This document shows positions 15,775-24,156 of a stretch of DNA of 64,000 nt, in pieces (the stretch's first letter is position 1; each line of letters begins with the position of its first letter). Location of the stretch: the NCBI RefSeq assembly GCF_003668875.1, contig NZ_RAWM01000007.1, positions 62,001-126,000 of the forward strand, written 5' to 3'. The notes below the pieces were generated by a model. It was not told where the DNA came from. It searched no databases and saw only the letters and a program-made list of their open reading frames with translations. The DNA is from Corallococcus interemptor. GTDB taxonomy: Bacteria > Myxococcota > Myxococcia > Myxococcales > Myxococcaceae. A program made the position numbers and the translations under genes.

Positions 15775-16890
15775 ATGCACGCCGCCCGTCTGGCCCCCCT
15801 GCCCCTCTGTCTGCTCCTCGCCACCGGCGCCTTCGCGCAGGACGAGGCGCCCCGCCCCAGCAAGCCGGTGCCCGTGCTGAAGAAGGCGCCCCGGCCGGAG
15901 AAGGGGCTCAAGGACTTCGGCTCGCCGCTGGTCCTCAAGCCGCTGTCCACCGAGGGGGCCACCGCCAACTTCTCCGCCCGGGTGGGCTGGCGCAAGGACA
16001 CGCTCTTCGTGGGCGTGGAGGCCACGGACAACCAGCTGCTCGCGGGTGACATCGTCACCCTGACGCTCCATTTCCCGGACGCGGGGCCTACCGCCCCGGG
16101 CTACACCTACCGCTTCGCCTTTGACGGCCAGCGCACCTCCGGCCCGGACAGCGGCACGCCCAGGTTCGCGCAGGGCCTGGTGAACGCGGCGGTGCACCGC
16201 CAGGGCGACACGCTGTCGGTGGTGTCCATGATTCCGGTGCGGGCCCTGCCGCGCTTCCCCGCGGTGGATCCGCTCGTCATGGACCTCTGCATCACCTACG
16301 AGGACCAGGACCAGGTGGGCGCCAAGGTGGTGCCGGTGTCCAACTGCAAGGGCGGCTCCATGCCGGAGGGCGAGTCGCTGCGCCTGCCGGACGAGGCGCG
16401 CAAGAACCTCAAGCTGAAGCCCTCCGCCAGCGTCACCACGCTGGAGGCGGCTCCCACCGGCTGGCTGGGCTGGGGCATGCTCAGCTACCCGGACTGGGCG
16501 CAGGGGGAAGAGAACCTCACCCCCGCCTCGCTGCGCGCGCTGGTGGCCCCCAACTCCGTGGACGCCAGCAAGATGGGCGTGAACCTGCCGGAAGCATTGA
16601 GCCTGCCGGACGGACGGCCGGTCGTTACCGTGCTCACTGGGAAGAACCCCTATGCCGTCGAGGGTCAATGTGACTCCGACGATGAGCTCCGGATGGGGCT
16701 CTATGTGGTGTCGGGGAAGACAGCCCAGCGGGTGCTCGACTGGCCGGCCGCCACCTGTGCGCTGGGTCGCGCCACTTCGGTGGAGCTGGAAGAAGACGGG
16801 GCGCTGAACATCGGTTACTCGAACGGCGCCATCATCAACTTCGTTTGGAGTGCGGACCACTTCGAGCGGACGCAACTGGGAAAGCGGTAG
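15775..16890 (+). CDS. Secreted protein of unknown function, 371 residues
   Basis: A signal peptide is clear: PLPLCLLLATGAFAQ, with cleavage expected after residue 21 or so, so the protein is exported. A mostly beta region at about 45-200 (KDTLFVGVEATDNQLLAGD, DIVTLTLHFPD, YTYRFAFDGQ) resembles the CBM9-like/DOMON style of carbohydrate-binding folds, but this is only an impression. The C-terminal half reads like a second beta domain. The gene sits 12 nt after yajQ and 6 nt before rimO, so it is translated from the same message. No function is assigned. Confidence 0.8.
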   Translation: MHAARLAPLPLCLLLATGAFAQDEAPRPSKPVPVLKKAPRPEKGLKDFGSPLVLKPLSTEGATANFSARVGWRKDTLFVGVEATDNQLLAGDIVTLTLHFPDAGPTAPGYTYRFAFDGQRTSGPDSGTPRFAQGLVNAAVHRQGDTLSVVSMIPVRALPRFPAVDPLVMDLCITYEDQDQVGAKVVPVSNCKGGSMPEGESLRLPDEARKNLKLKPSASVTTLEAAPTGWLGWGMLSYPDWAQGEENLTPASLRALVAPNSVDASKMGVNLPEALSLPDGRPVVTVLTGKNPYAVEGQCDSDDELRMGLYVVSGKTAQRVLDWPAATCALGRATSVELEEDGALNIGYSNGAIINFVWSADHFERTQLGKR

Positions 16891-16896
16891 ACGCGC

Positions 16897-18324
16897 GTGG
16901 AAGAGACCAAGAGCCTGTACATGATGACCCTCGGCTGCCCGAAGAACCGGGTGGACTCCGAGGTGATGCTGGGCACGCTGCGCACGCGCGGCTATTCGCT
17001 CGTGCAGGAGGCCTCGGAGGCCGAGGTCATCGTGGTCAACACGTGCGCCTTCATCGGCCCTGCGAAGCAGGAGTCGGTGGACTCCATCCTGGAGATGGCG
17101 GAGCTGAAGAAGTCCGGCTCGTGCAAGACGCTCGTCGTCACCGGATGCCTGTCCCAGCGCTACGGCCAGGAGCTGTCGCAGGAGATGCCGGAGGTGGACC
17201 ACTTCCTGGGCACCAGCGCGTACGCCCAGATTGGTGACCTGCTGGCGGCCGAGGCCACGCCGCGCCAGGTGATTCCGGATCCGGACTACATCCACAACGC
17301 GGAGACGCCGCGCATCAACTCGATGCCGAAGTACACGGCGTATCTGAAGATTTCGGAAGGGTGCGACAACGCCTGCGCGTTCTGCATCATCCCCACGCTG
17401 CGCGGCGGCCAGCGCTCGCGCACGGTGCAGGACATCGTGGCGGAGGCGCGGAACCTGGCGGACAGCGGCGTGCAGGAGCTGAACCTCGTCGCGCAGGACC
17501 TGACGGCGTACGGGCATGACCTGCCCGGCAAGCCGAAGCTCCACGAGCTGCTCAAGGAGCTGGTGAAGGTGGACGTGAAGTGGATCCGCCTGCACTACGC
17601 CTACCCGCGCGTGTTCCCGGACGAGCTCATCGACGTCATCGCCACCGAGCCGAAGATCGCCAAGTACCTGGACATGCCGGTGCAGCACGCCAGCGACAAG
17701 CTGCTGCTGTCCATGAAGCGCGGCCGCAACTCGGAGTTCCTCAAGAAGCTGCTCACCAAGCTGCGCGAGCGCGTGCCGAACCTGGTGATGCGCACCTCGC
17801 TCATCGTCGGCCTGCCGGGTGAGACGGAGGAGGACTTCGAGCTCCTGAAGGAGTTCGTGAAGGAGCAGCGCTTCCAGCGCCTGGGCGTGTTCCAGTACTC
17901 GGACGAGGAGAACACCGCCGCGTTCGACCTGCCGGACAAGGTCCCGGCGAAGACCATCGAGCGCCGCTGGCGCGAGGTGATGGCCATCCAGAAGCGCATC
18001 AACCGCGAGCAGAACAAGAAGCTCGTGGGCCAGAAGCTCACCGTGCTGGTGGAGGGCCCCAGCGAGGAGTCCGAGCACCTGCTGGTGGGCCGCCACGAGG
18101 GCCAGGCGCCGGAGATCGACGGGCAGGTCTACATCAACGACGGCCTGGCGTACCCGGGCGAGTTCGTCACCGTGGAGGTGACGGAGGCGCACGACTACGA
18201 CCTCATCGCCCGCGTGGTGGAGCGTCCGGATCCGAAGCAGCGCGAGCACACCCCGCGCGAGGCCCCGCCCGCGCCCGTGCCGCTGAAGGCGCTGAAGCGT
18301 CCGCCGGAGCCCCGGCCGGAGTAG
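16897..18324 (+). CDS. rimO: Ribosomal protein S12 methylthiotransferase RimO
   Basis: A 475-residue methylthiotransferase with all three domains. The N-terminal MTTase domain binds one 4Fe-4S cluster through Cys14, Cys50 and Cys84; the radical SAM domain binds the second through Cys156-x3-Cys160-x2-Cys163 ([10 protein letters not shown]); a TRAM domain lies at about 380-445. RimO adds a methylthio group to a conserved Asp of ribosomal protein S12. The opening [11 protein letters not shown] and [18 protein letters not shown] favour RimO over MiaB. The start is GTG. About 25 Pro/Arg/Glu-rich residues extend beyond the TRAM domain. It is last in the run that begins with RNase J. Confidence 0.95.
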   Translation: MEETKSLYMMTLGCPKNRVDSEVMLGTLRTRGYSLVQEASEAEVIVVNTCAFIGPAKQESVDSILEMAELKKSGSCKTLVVTGCLSQRYGQELSQEMPEVDHFLGTSAYAQIGDLLAAEATPRQVIPDPDYIHNAETPRINSMPKYTAYLKISEGCDNACAFCIIPTLRGGQRSRTVQDIVAEARNLADSGVQELNLVAQDLTAYGHDLPGKPKLHELLKELVKVDVKWIRLHYAYPRVFPDELIDVIATEPKIAKYLDMPVQHASDKLLLSMKRGRNSEFLKKLLTKLRERVPNLVMRTSLIVGLPGETEEDFELLKEFVKEQRFQRLGVFQYSDEENTAAFDLPDKVPAKTIERRWREVMAIQKRINREQNKKLVGQKLTVLVEGPSEESEHLLVGRHEGQAPEIDGQVYINDGLAYPGEFVTVEVTEAHDYDLIARVVERPDPKQREHTPREAPPAPVPLKALKRPPEPRPE

Positions 18325-18348
18325 TCCGTCTCAAGCGAAGGCAGTGCC

Positions 18349-18394
18349 CCGGGCCCGCCCCGTCCTCTCACAAGAGAGGCGGTCGCGGGCCCGG
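18349..18394. terminator. Compound hairpin between convergent genes
   Basis: CCGGGCCCGC (18349-18358) pairs perfectly with GCGGGCCCGG (18385-18394), and an inner hairpin (CCTCTC-ACAA-GAGAGG flanked by CCG/CGG) fills the loop. It spans most of the space between the rimO stop and the stop of the convergent lipoprotein gene, so a two-way terminator is likely. No T tract follows. Confidence 0.6.
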
Positions 18395-19813
18395 CTACTT
18401 CGGATCCTCGGGCTCCAGCTCGCGCTCCTCGACGGGCGGCGGCTGCGGGCCCGAGCCCTTCGTCGGCACGGCCACGCCCTCGCCCAGCGGCGTGGGCTGG
18501 CACTCGCAGACGGTGCGGCGCGACGCGGACTCCGTGACGAAGGCGCACGTCGTGGGGCACTCGGCCTGCCGTCCCTCCTCCACCAGCGACACCGCGTAGC
18601 CCTTCGCGCCCTGGAGCGCCGCGTGGCACGCGGGCAGGGTCTTCGCCAGGGACGCCCACGGCAACCGGTGCTGCGTGTTGGCGCCTCGCGTGGTGGTCGG
18701 GAAGCTCAAGCCCACCTGACAGCCCGTCTCCAGGCGCTGGCCGTCCGCGCCCCGGGGCTCCACGTAGAGGCGCACGCCCTCCGGCACGTCCCGGAACACC
18801 GCGCCGGACAGGGCCACCGCGCCGTCGGGCTCCGCGCGCACGAAGAGGCCGTAGCAGGCCTCCTCGCTGAACGCGCCACCCTCGCCCGCGCACTGCTGCC
18901 GGCCTCCGCCCTCGGGCGTGCGCACGTGCGGCCTGCGCAGCACCAGCGCCCCTCCCTGCGCGTCCACCGTGGCGGTGAAGCGGCCCCACACGTCCGGCCC
19001 CAGCCGGCCCAGGCTGCTCTGCGACGGCCAGCGCCCCGCGGCCTCCATCACCAGGGGCTTCACGCCCAGCCCTTCCGCTACCTCCACCGAGTCCACCGCG
19101 AAGGTGCGCGGCGGCAGCCCCGCGGCCGTCTCCAGCGGCTGCAGCCCCAGTCCCAGCGCGGGGTCCACCGCCAGGCGGGAGAAGGGCTCGCGCGTGCCCA
19201 GCACGAAGGGGCCGGTGATGCTCGCCCCACCTTGCCTCACCTGCACGGCCAGGAGCGGCCAGTCCCCCAGCGGCTCGCGGCTCAGCTCCACCACGGACGA
19301 CTCGCGCACCGCGTCCGTCGCGCGCAGCTCCGCGTCGTAGGCCTCCCGGGGACGCGACGCGGTGAAGGTCACCTCGCGGCGCAGCGGATCCACCGTGAGG
19401 GCATACGGGAACAGCACGTCCTGCCCCAGCGTCACCGAGCAGCCCGTCTCACCGGAGAGCAGCAACGTGCGCAGGGGCGGCGAAATGGGGCCCACCGTCA
19501 ACGGCGGGGCCGGCACCTCCGGCCAGGAGCGATGCCCTCCGGAGGACTCCGGCACGCGCGCGGTCCCGGCGGCCGCGGGCGGCGCACCGTCGAAGCAGCT
19601 GCTGGACACGAGCGACAGCGGCCGCGTGACGTCCAGCACCACCGGCACGGCCCGGTTCCCCAGCCGCCCCGCCACCGTCAGCCGCAGCGCGGGCGACGAC
19701 AGGAGGGGCAGCGTCTGCCCCGCGAGGCTCGTGGGACGTGAAGGGCCCGGGGGCGCGGAGGAGTGACACCCCGCGCCCAGCAGCACGCATCCCGCCAGCA
19801 GCACGCCACGCAT
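18395..19813 (-). CDS. Putative lipoprotein, 472 residues, no known family
   Basis: The N-terminus MRGVLLAGCVLLGAGC is a type II signal peptide with lipobox LGAGC and lipidated Cys16, so the product is probably anchored in the outer membrane facing the periplasm. The mature part is mostly beta-like, with paired cysteines (GCSVTLG, ETGCQVGLSF, PTTCAFV, RRTVCECQP) that may form disulfides. The C-terminus is acidic and Pro-rich. No domain was recognised. The gene lies 15 nt downstream of lolA and may be the last of the rplU-rpmA-obg-trmH-lolA run, which would fit an envelope role. Confidence 0.75.
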   Translation of the reverse strand: MRGVLLAGCVLLGAGCHSSAPPGPSRPTSLAGQTLPLLSSPALRLTVAGRLGNRAVPVVLDVTRPLSLVSSSCFDGAPPAAAGTARVPESSGGHRSWPEVPAPPLTVGPISPPLRTLLLSGETGCSVTLGQDVLFPYALTVDPLRREVTFTASRPREAYDAELRATDAVRESSVVELSREPLGDWPLLAVQVRQGGASITGPFVLGTREPFSRLAVDPALGLGLQPLETAAGLPPRTFAVDSVEVAEGLGVKPLVMEAAGRWPSQSSLGRLGPDVWGRFTATVDAQGGALVLRRPHVRTPEGGGRQQCAGEGGAFSEEACYGLFVRAEPDGAVALSGAVFRDVPEGVRLYVEPRGADGQRLETGCQVGLSFPTTTRGANTQHRLPWASLAKTLPACHAALQGAKGYAVSLVEEGRQAECPTTCAFVTESASRRTVCECQPTPLGEGVAVPTKGSGPQPPPVEERELEPEDPK

Positions 19814-19828
19814 GGAGGGCGGGCCGTC

Positions 19829-20635
19829 CTACTGCTGCGCCTTCTTGGTGAAGTCGTCCACGCGGGTGCCCTCGGGCGGGTTCAGCTTGAAGCTGTCCGC
19901 CGCGATGCCCACGTTCGTCTTCAGGTCCAGGAAGGCGATGGTGTTCTCACTGCCGTCCGGATCCACCACCGTGCTCTTGAGCACCTGCGCCGTGGAGGGG
20001 TCCACCTCCAGGCGCACCTGGCGGAAGCGCGGCTCGTTCTTCAGCGGATCCAGCACCAGCAGCGTGCCCTTGCAGTCCTTGCAGTCGCCCTTGGTGATGG
20101 CGAACTCGTCCGCCAGCTTCCCCTGGCCGAAGAGGAACGTCACCGACGCGGACAGCTGGCTGGTGTCCATGGCCGCCACCGACAGCGTCTGCGCCTCCGG
20201 GTCGTGCATGTAGACCTTGTTGCCCGCGAGCACGAACGTCCGCTTGGACGGGTTCTCGTACTCCCAGCGCATCAGGCCCGGCTTCTTGTAGGTCACCGTG
20301 CCCGTGGACGTCTGCGTGCGGCGGAAGGCCTTGTACTTGTAGTCCTGCTTGAAGCCCGCCTTGAAGTCGCCCGTCTTCTCGTAGAAGGCCTGCATCCGGT
20401 CCACGAGCGTCTTCACCTCGGGCGCCATCGGCTTGGGCGCGGGCTTCGCGGCGCCAGCGGCCACGCTCGCGTCGCCGGACTTCGCGGACGGGGGCATGGC
20501 GGCCGTGCCCGCGTCCTTGGGAGCAGCGGGCGCCGGCGTGGCGGCGGGGGCCTTGGCGGCGGCCGCGGGCTTCGGCGCGGGCGCGGTGGTGGGGGCCTGC
20601 GTGAGGAGCGTGAAGAGCAGGGATTCCAGCAACAT
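19829..20635 (-). CDS. lolA: Outer-membrane lipoprotein carrier LolA-like protein
   Basis: A 268-residue periplasmic LolA-type protein, which carries lipoproteins from the inner membrane LolCDE complex to the outer membrane. After a signal peptide (LLESLLFTLLTQAP) comes an Ala/Pro-rich linker of about 60 residues, then the domain: MQAFYEKTGDFKAGFKQ, GTVTYKKPGLMRWEYENP, VLAGNKVYMHDPEAQT, which is the LolA signature order. The linker is longer than in E. coli LolA (about 200 residues in all). A CKDCKG cysteine pair in the domain is unusual. Neighbouring lipoprotein genes fit the role. Confidence 0.85.
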   Translation of the reverse strand: MLLESLLFTLLTQAPTTAPAPKPAAAAKAPAATPAPAAPKDAGTAAMPPSAKSGDASVAAGAAKPAPKPMAPEVKTLVDRMQAFYEKTGDFKAGFKQDYKYKAFRRTQTSTGTVTYKKPGLMRWEYENPSKRTFVLAGNKVYMHDPEAQTLSVAAMDTSQLSASVTFLFGQGKLADEFAITKGDCKDCKGTLLVLDPLKNEPRFRQVRLEVDPSTAQVLKSTVVDPDGSENTIAFLDLKTNVGIAADSFKLNPPEGTRVDDFTKKAQQ

Positions 20636-20717
20636 GGCGTGCGCCTCCGGAGCGGGCCCCTGGAGGCGCCCGCAGGGTCCATCTACCGCATCCGGACGGG
20701 CCCCGGGGGGCCGGCAT

Positions 20718-21401
20718 TCACCGCTGTGTGGCTTTGACCAGACGCTTCCGCTGCTTCACGCCCAGCAGGTAGAAGCGCTCGCGCAGCTCCTGGGCCTCCT
20801 CGGGGGACAGGTCCCCGGAGCCCCCCGCCAGGTGCTCGTCCCGCCAGGCGACCGCCCGGGTGATGCTGGCGGACGCGGCGGCGGAGATGTTCAGGCTCTG
20901 GCTGAAGCCCTTCATGGGCACCACGAACGTCCCGTCCACTCCGGTGAGCACGTCGTCGCTCACGCCGTAGCGCTCGTTGCCGAACACCATGGCGAACTTC
21001 GTGTCGAAGCGCAGGGTGTAGAGGTTGGTGGCCCCTTCGCGCAGCGCCGACGCGTAGAGGCTGAAGCCCCGCCCCTTCAGGTGCTCGCGGCACTCCGCGA
21101 ACGTCTTGTAGAGGTGCACGTCCAACCACTTGTCGCAGCCCTGGGCCACCCGCGAGTTGGGGATGAAGGGCGCTTCCGGGTTGATGACGACGTGCACCTC
21201 CTGCACGCCCATGGACTCGCAGGTGCGCAGCACCGCGGCCATGTTGAAGTTGTCCTCCAGCCGGTCGAGGACCACCACGAAGTTGCGCGTGCGCTGGCTG
21301 ACGACGCGGTCGATCTTCTCTTTCCGCACGTCGAGCAGGAACTGCTCCGGCTCGACGGCTTCGCGCTCGAACTTCTCGTAGCGGGGGCCTCCACCAGCCA
21401 T
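20718..21401 (-). CDS. TrmH/SpoU family RNA 2'-O-methyltransferase
   Basis: A 227-residue SPOUT methyltransferase. Motif 1 is NFNMAAVLRTCESMG, motif 2 FGNERYGVS and motif 3 VPMKGFSQSLNISAAAS, which together build the knotted SAM site. This most resembles TrmH, which methylates the ribose of G18 in the D loop of tRNA, but rRNA methylases of the same family are similar. N- and C-terminal extensions (QFLLDVRKEKIDRVVSQR; RFYLLGVKQRKRL) are as in TrmH. It starts only 4 nt before the end of the obg gene and is probably co-transcribed with it. Confidence 0.88.
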   Translation of the reverse strand: MAGGGPRYEKFEREAVEPEQFLLDVRKEKIDRVVSQRTRNFVVVLDRLEDNFNMAAVLRTCESMGVQEVHVVINPEAPFIPNSRVAQGCDKWLDVHLYKTFAECREHLKGRGFSLYASALREGATNLYTLRFDTKFAMVFGNERYGVSDDVLTGVDGTFVVPMKGFSQSLNISAAASASITRAVAWRDEHLAGGSGDLSPEEAQELRERFYLLGVKQRKRLVKATQR

Positions 21402-21405
21402 CGGA

Positions 21406-22731
21406 TCAGCGCCTCCCGCCAGACTTCTTCTTCGCCGGGGCCTTCCGGGCGGCCTTCTTCGCCGGAGCCTTGCGGGCCGGAGCCTTCTTCGCGGCGGCCT
21501 TCTTCGCCGGGGCCTTGCGGGCGGCCTTCTTCGCCACGGGCTTGCGCGCGGTCTTCTTCGCGGCGGCCTTCTTCGCCGGAGCCTTCTTCGCCGGAGCCTT
21601 CTTCGCCGGAGCCTTCTTCGCGGCGCCCGCCTTCTTCGCAGGGCCCTTCTTGGCGGCGGCCTTCTTCGCCGGAGCCTTGGCGGCGGACTTGCGCGTCGTC
21701 GGCATCTCGACGTGGAGCTTGCCGGTGCGGCCGGTGAAGAGCACCTCCGCCACCGCGTCCATCAGGGGCTGCATGCCCTCGCCCGTGGCGCAGGACACCG
21801 GGTACACGCGGATGCCCTTGCGGCGCAGCGCCTCCGTGAAGGGCCCCAGCCGGTCGCGCGCCTCCGTCAGGTCCAGCTTGTTGGCGGCCACCACCTGCGG
21901 CTTGCCGGCCAGATCCTTGCTGTACTTCTCCAGCTCCTTGTTGAGGATGTTGAAGTCGTCCAGCGGGTTGCGGCCCTCGCCCTCGGCGCCCATGTCGATG
22001 AGGTGCACCAGCACCTTGCAGCGCTCCACGTGGCGCAGGAACTGGTGGCCCAGGCCCACGCCCTCGCTGGCGCCCTCGATGATGCCGGGGATGTCCGCCA
22101 TCACGAAGGACAGGTTGTCCTTGTACTGGACCATGCCCAGGTTCGGCACCAGCGTGGTGAACGGGTAGTCCGCCACCTTCGGCCGAGCGCGGCTCACCCG
22201 CGAGATGAACGTGCTCTTGCCCGCGTTGGGGAAGCCCAGCAGGCCCACGTCCGCCAGCAGCTTCAGCTCCAGCCGCAGGGTGATCTCCTCACCCTTCCCG
22301 CCGTCCTGCGCGAAGCGCGGCGTCTGGCGCGTGGAGGTGGCGAAGTTCATGTTGCCCAGGCCGCCCCGGCCGCCCTTGGCCGCCACGAACCGCTGGCCCG
22401 GGTCGCTCAGGTCCACCAGCAGCTCGCCGGTGTTCTCGTCACGGATCAGCGTGCCCACCGGCACCTGGAGGACCAGGTCCTCGGCGCCATGGCCGTTGCA
22501 GTCGCTGCCCATGCCGTGCTCGCCGCTCTTGGCCCGGTGGTGCTGCTGGTAGCGGTAGTCCAGGAGCGTGGTCAGCTGTGGGTTCGCCACGAACACCACG
22601 GAGCCGCCATTGCCGCCGTCCCCGCCGTTGGGGCCGCCGCGCTCGATGAACTTCTCACGCCGGAAGGCCACGGCGCCGTTCCCACCGTCTCCTGCCTTCA
22701 CGTAGATGCGTACTTCGTCGACGAACTTCAT
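21406..22731 (-). CDS. obg: GTPase Obg/CgtA with histone H1-like C-terminal tail
   Basis: A 441-residue Obg GTPase, involved in 50S ribosome assembly and growth control. The Gly-rich OBG fold occupies 1-158; the G domain has GFPNAGKS (166-173), DIPG (213-216), NKLD (284-287) and SCATG (313-317). The usual C-terminal domain is replaced by about 95 residues of Lys/Ala/Pro repeats. Start ATG 22731 gives the normal MKFVDEVRIYVKAGDGG. It lies downstream of rplU and rpmA, the standard bacterial order. The tail could bind rRNA or DNA (inferred). Confidence 0.96.
   Translation of the reverse strand: MKFVDEVRIYVKAGDGGNGAVAFRREKFIERGGPNGGDGGNGGSVVFVANPQLTTLLDYRYQQHHRAKSGEHGMGSDCNGHGAEDLVLQVPVGTLIRDENTGELLVDLSDPGQRFVAAKGGRGGLGNMNFATSTRQTPRFAQDGGKGEEITLRLELKLLADVGLLGFPNAGKSTFISRVSRARPKVADYPFTTLVPNLGMVQYKDNLSFVMADIPGIIEGASEGVGLGHQFLRHVERCKVLVHLIDMGAEGEGRNPLDDFNILNKELEKYSKDLAGKPQVVAANKLDLTEARDRLGPFTEALRRKGIRVYPVSCATGEGMQPLMDAVAEVLFTGRTGKLHVEMPTTRKSAAKAPAKKAAAKKGPAKKAGAAKKAPAKKAPAKKAPAKKAAAKKTARKPVAKKAARKAPAKKAAAKKAPARKAPAKKAARKAPAKKKSGGRR
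21409..21699 (-). repeat. Lys/Ala-rich tandem repeats encoding the Obg tail
   Basis: The sequence encodes imperfect KKAPAKKA-type units from about residue 345 of Obg to its end, with several nearly identical 15-nt units in the middle. The composition resembles bacterial histone H1-like (HC1/AlgP) tails. Such DNA can change length by slippage. Confidence 0.8.
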
Positions 22732-22835
22732 GGGGCGACTGCCCTCCTGGAAAAACACAAAGCGGGCCGTCCACGCATCCGCCCGCTCCCAACGGGAACG
22801 GAGAGGACCGGGAACGACCCGCTCGGTAAGCCGAA

Positions 22836-22855
22836 GCCCCGGGTCACCCCGGGGC
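22836..22855 (-). terminator. GC hairpin between rpmA and obg
   Basis: GCCCCGGG and CCCGGGGC form an 8-bp stem around a 4-nt loop 6 nt past the rpmA stop. There is no T run, so it may only reduce transcription into obg or stabilise the upstream mRNA end. Confidence 0.4.
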
Positions 22856-22861
22856 CACTGA

Positions 22862-23137
22862 CTAGGCGCTCGCCTGCTCGGCGGCGGCCGGGTACACGGA
22901 CACCTTCTTCTTGTCGCGGCCGAGGCGCTCGTACTTCACCACGCCGTCCACCGTCGAGAAGAGGGTGAAGTCGCGACCGAGCTTCACGTTCGTGCCCGGG
23001 TGGATGACCGTACCGACCTGGCGCACGAGGATGCTGCCCGCCGTGATCGTCTCACCGCCGTACACCTTCACGCCACGGTACTGCGGGTTGGAATCACGCC
23101 CGTTGCGCGAAGAACCCTGACCTTTTTTATGGGCCAT
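22862..23137 (-). CDS. rpmA: 50S ribosomal protein L27
   Basis: The 91-residue product is L27, a component of the large subunit whose N-terminus reaches the peptidyl-transferase centre. The sequence [37 protein letters not shown] and [14 protein letters not shown] is diagnostic. There is no cleavable N-terminal extension of the kind seen in Firmicutes. It lies between rplU and obg as in most bacteria. Confidence 0.97.
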   Translation of the reverse strand: MAHKKGQGSSRNGRDSNPQYRGVKVYGGETITAGSILVRQVGTVIHPGTNVKLGRDFTLFSTVDGVVKYERLGRDKKKVSVYPAAAEQASA

Positions 23138-23183
23138 GACACCTGCTCCTTGAAGTTCGTGTGGGGAATGCCCGGAAAGACGA

Positions 23184-23492
23184 CTAGCCGGAGATCGAGG
23201 TGACCTTCACCTCGGTGTACGGCTGGCGGTGGCCACGGCGACGGGTCCAGCCTTCCTTCTCCTTCCGGAAGTGCAGGACGCGGCGGTGCTTGTCCTGCGC
23301 CAGCACCTTGCCCACGACCTTCGCGCCCGCCACCGTCGGCTGGCCCACCTTCGGGCTCTCGGAGCCGCCCAGCAGCAGAACCTCGGTGAACGAGACCTCG
23401 GCGCCGATGTCCCCGGCGATCTTCTCGATCCGGACAACGTCGCCCTCGGCGACGCGGTACTGCTTTCCGCCCGTGCGAATGACTGCGTACAT
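23184..23492 (-). CDS. rplU: 50S ribosomal protein L21
   Basis: The 102-residue product is L21. The start [18 protein letters not shown] is the universal N-terminus, so ATG 23492 is used although the frame is open to 23546. Other diagnostic parts are the [24 protein letters not shown] segment and the C-terminal [13 protein letters not shown]. It is the first gene of the minus-strand run rplU-rpmA-obg. Its leader holds a small GGGTTG/CAACCC hairpin (23514-23528) that could take part in control. Confidence 0.97.
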   Translation of the reverse strand: MYAVIRTGGKQYRVAEGDVVRIEKIAGDIGAEVSFTEVLLLGGSESPKVGQPTVAGAKVVGKVLAQDKHRRVLHFRKEKEGWTRRRGHRQPYTEVKVTSISG

Positions 23493-23585
23493 CGTCGAAC
23501 CCCTGTCAGCTTCGGGTTGGTTCAACCCATGGAATCCAACGCGCATTTCGGACGGAAGACCGGCCGGCGCGCTAAAAGACGGCGG

Positions 23586-23614
23586 GACTTACGAGAATCC
23601 CGGGGGGGAGTCAA
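23586..23614 (-). promoter_or_regulatory. Candidate promoter for rplU
   Basis: On the minus strand TTGACT (23614-23609) is separated by 17 nt from TAAGTC (23591-23586). The -35 box matches the consensus at five of six bases, while the -10 box is weak. The resulting leader would be about 90 nt. Prediction only. Confidence 0.4.
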
Positions 23615-23651
23615 GGCAGTTGGCGGATCATCCCGCCCCCAGACCCCCTAT

Positions 23652-23680
23652 TTGCTTTTGAATAGAATTCCCGGAATAAA
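23652..23680 (+). promoter_or_regulatory. Candidate promoter for the Cys-rich lipoprotein gene
   Basis: TTGCTT (23652-23657), a 17-nt spacer and AATAAA (23675-23680) lie in a locally AT-rich stretch upstream of the gene at 23765. Both boxes are imperfect. The 23493-23764 gap otherwise holds only the divergent rplU promoter region. Confidence 0.3.
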
Positions 23681-23764
23681 GTCGACTGGACTGCAAGCGG
23701 GCGCGCAATAGGATGCGCGCCGCTTGCTTTTCACCTGTACCTCATCCCTGAGGGGGAGAACATC

Positions 23765-24121
23765 ATGAAGAACATCCTGTTCGGTCTGGTCGCCATGGCT
23801 TCGCTGACGCTCACCGCCTGCGGCGGCAACGTGTGCGACGACACCGCGGACGCGTTTGACAGCCTGGTCGACAAGGCCGAGGAGTGTGGTCTGTCCACCA
23901 GCGGCTTCGAGAAGCCGACGGACGCGGAGCTCGAGTCCTGCAAGGAGTCCCTCGACTCCTGCAGCGACTCCGACAAGGACAAGCTGTCCGCCTACGCCGA
24001 GTGCCTGAGCGACGCGAAGGGCTGCTCCGACAAGACCGAGGCCGAGCAGCAGGCGTTCGCGATGCGCATCCTGTCCTGCAGCAGCAAGCTCGAGGGCGTG
24101 AGCGCCGCCTGCGGCAACTAG
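23765..24121 (+). CDS. Small Cys-rich lipoprotein
   Basis: A 118-residue lipoprotein. The signal MKNILFGLVAMASLTLTAC ends in lipobox LTAC with lipidated Cys19. The mature acidic part has eight further cysteines (24, 41, 59, 66, 80, 87, 105, 116), enough for four disulfides, and reads as short helices, so a small disulfide-locked surface or periplasmic protein is likely. GGGGGAG lies 6 nt upstream of the ATG. The gene has its own promoter-like region and strong terminator, so it is a single transcription unit. No family is recognised; similar small Cys-rich lipoproteins are common in myxobacteria. Confidence 0.82.
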   Translation: MKNILFGLVAMASLTLTACGGNVCDDTADAFDSLVDKAEECGLSTSGFEKPTDAELESCKESLDSCSDSDKDKLSAYAECLSDAKGCSDKTEAEQQAFAMRILSCSSKLEGVSAACGN

Positions 24122-24156
24122 TCACGTCTTCCGGCTGAACGGCCGGAACGTGGCAG

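Noticed and set aside
14881-18249. A 1122-codon minus-strand open frame across RNase J, yajQ and rimO
   Set aside because: It is the antisense of well-recognised genes. Its product is a Leu/Arg/His/Ala string with no domain, the usual shadow in GC-rich DNA.
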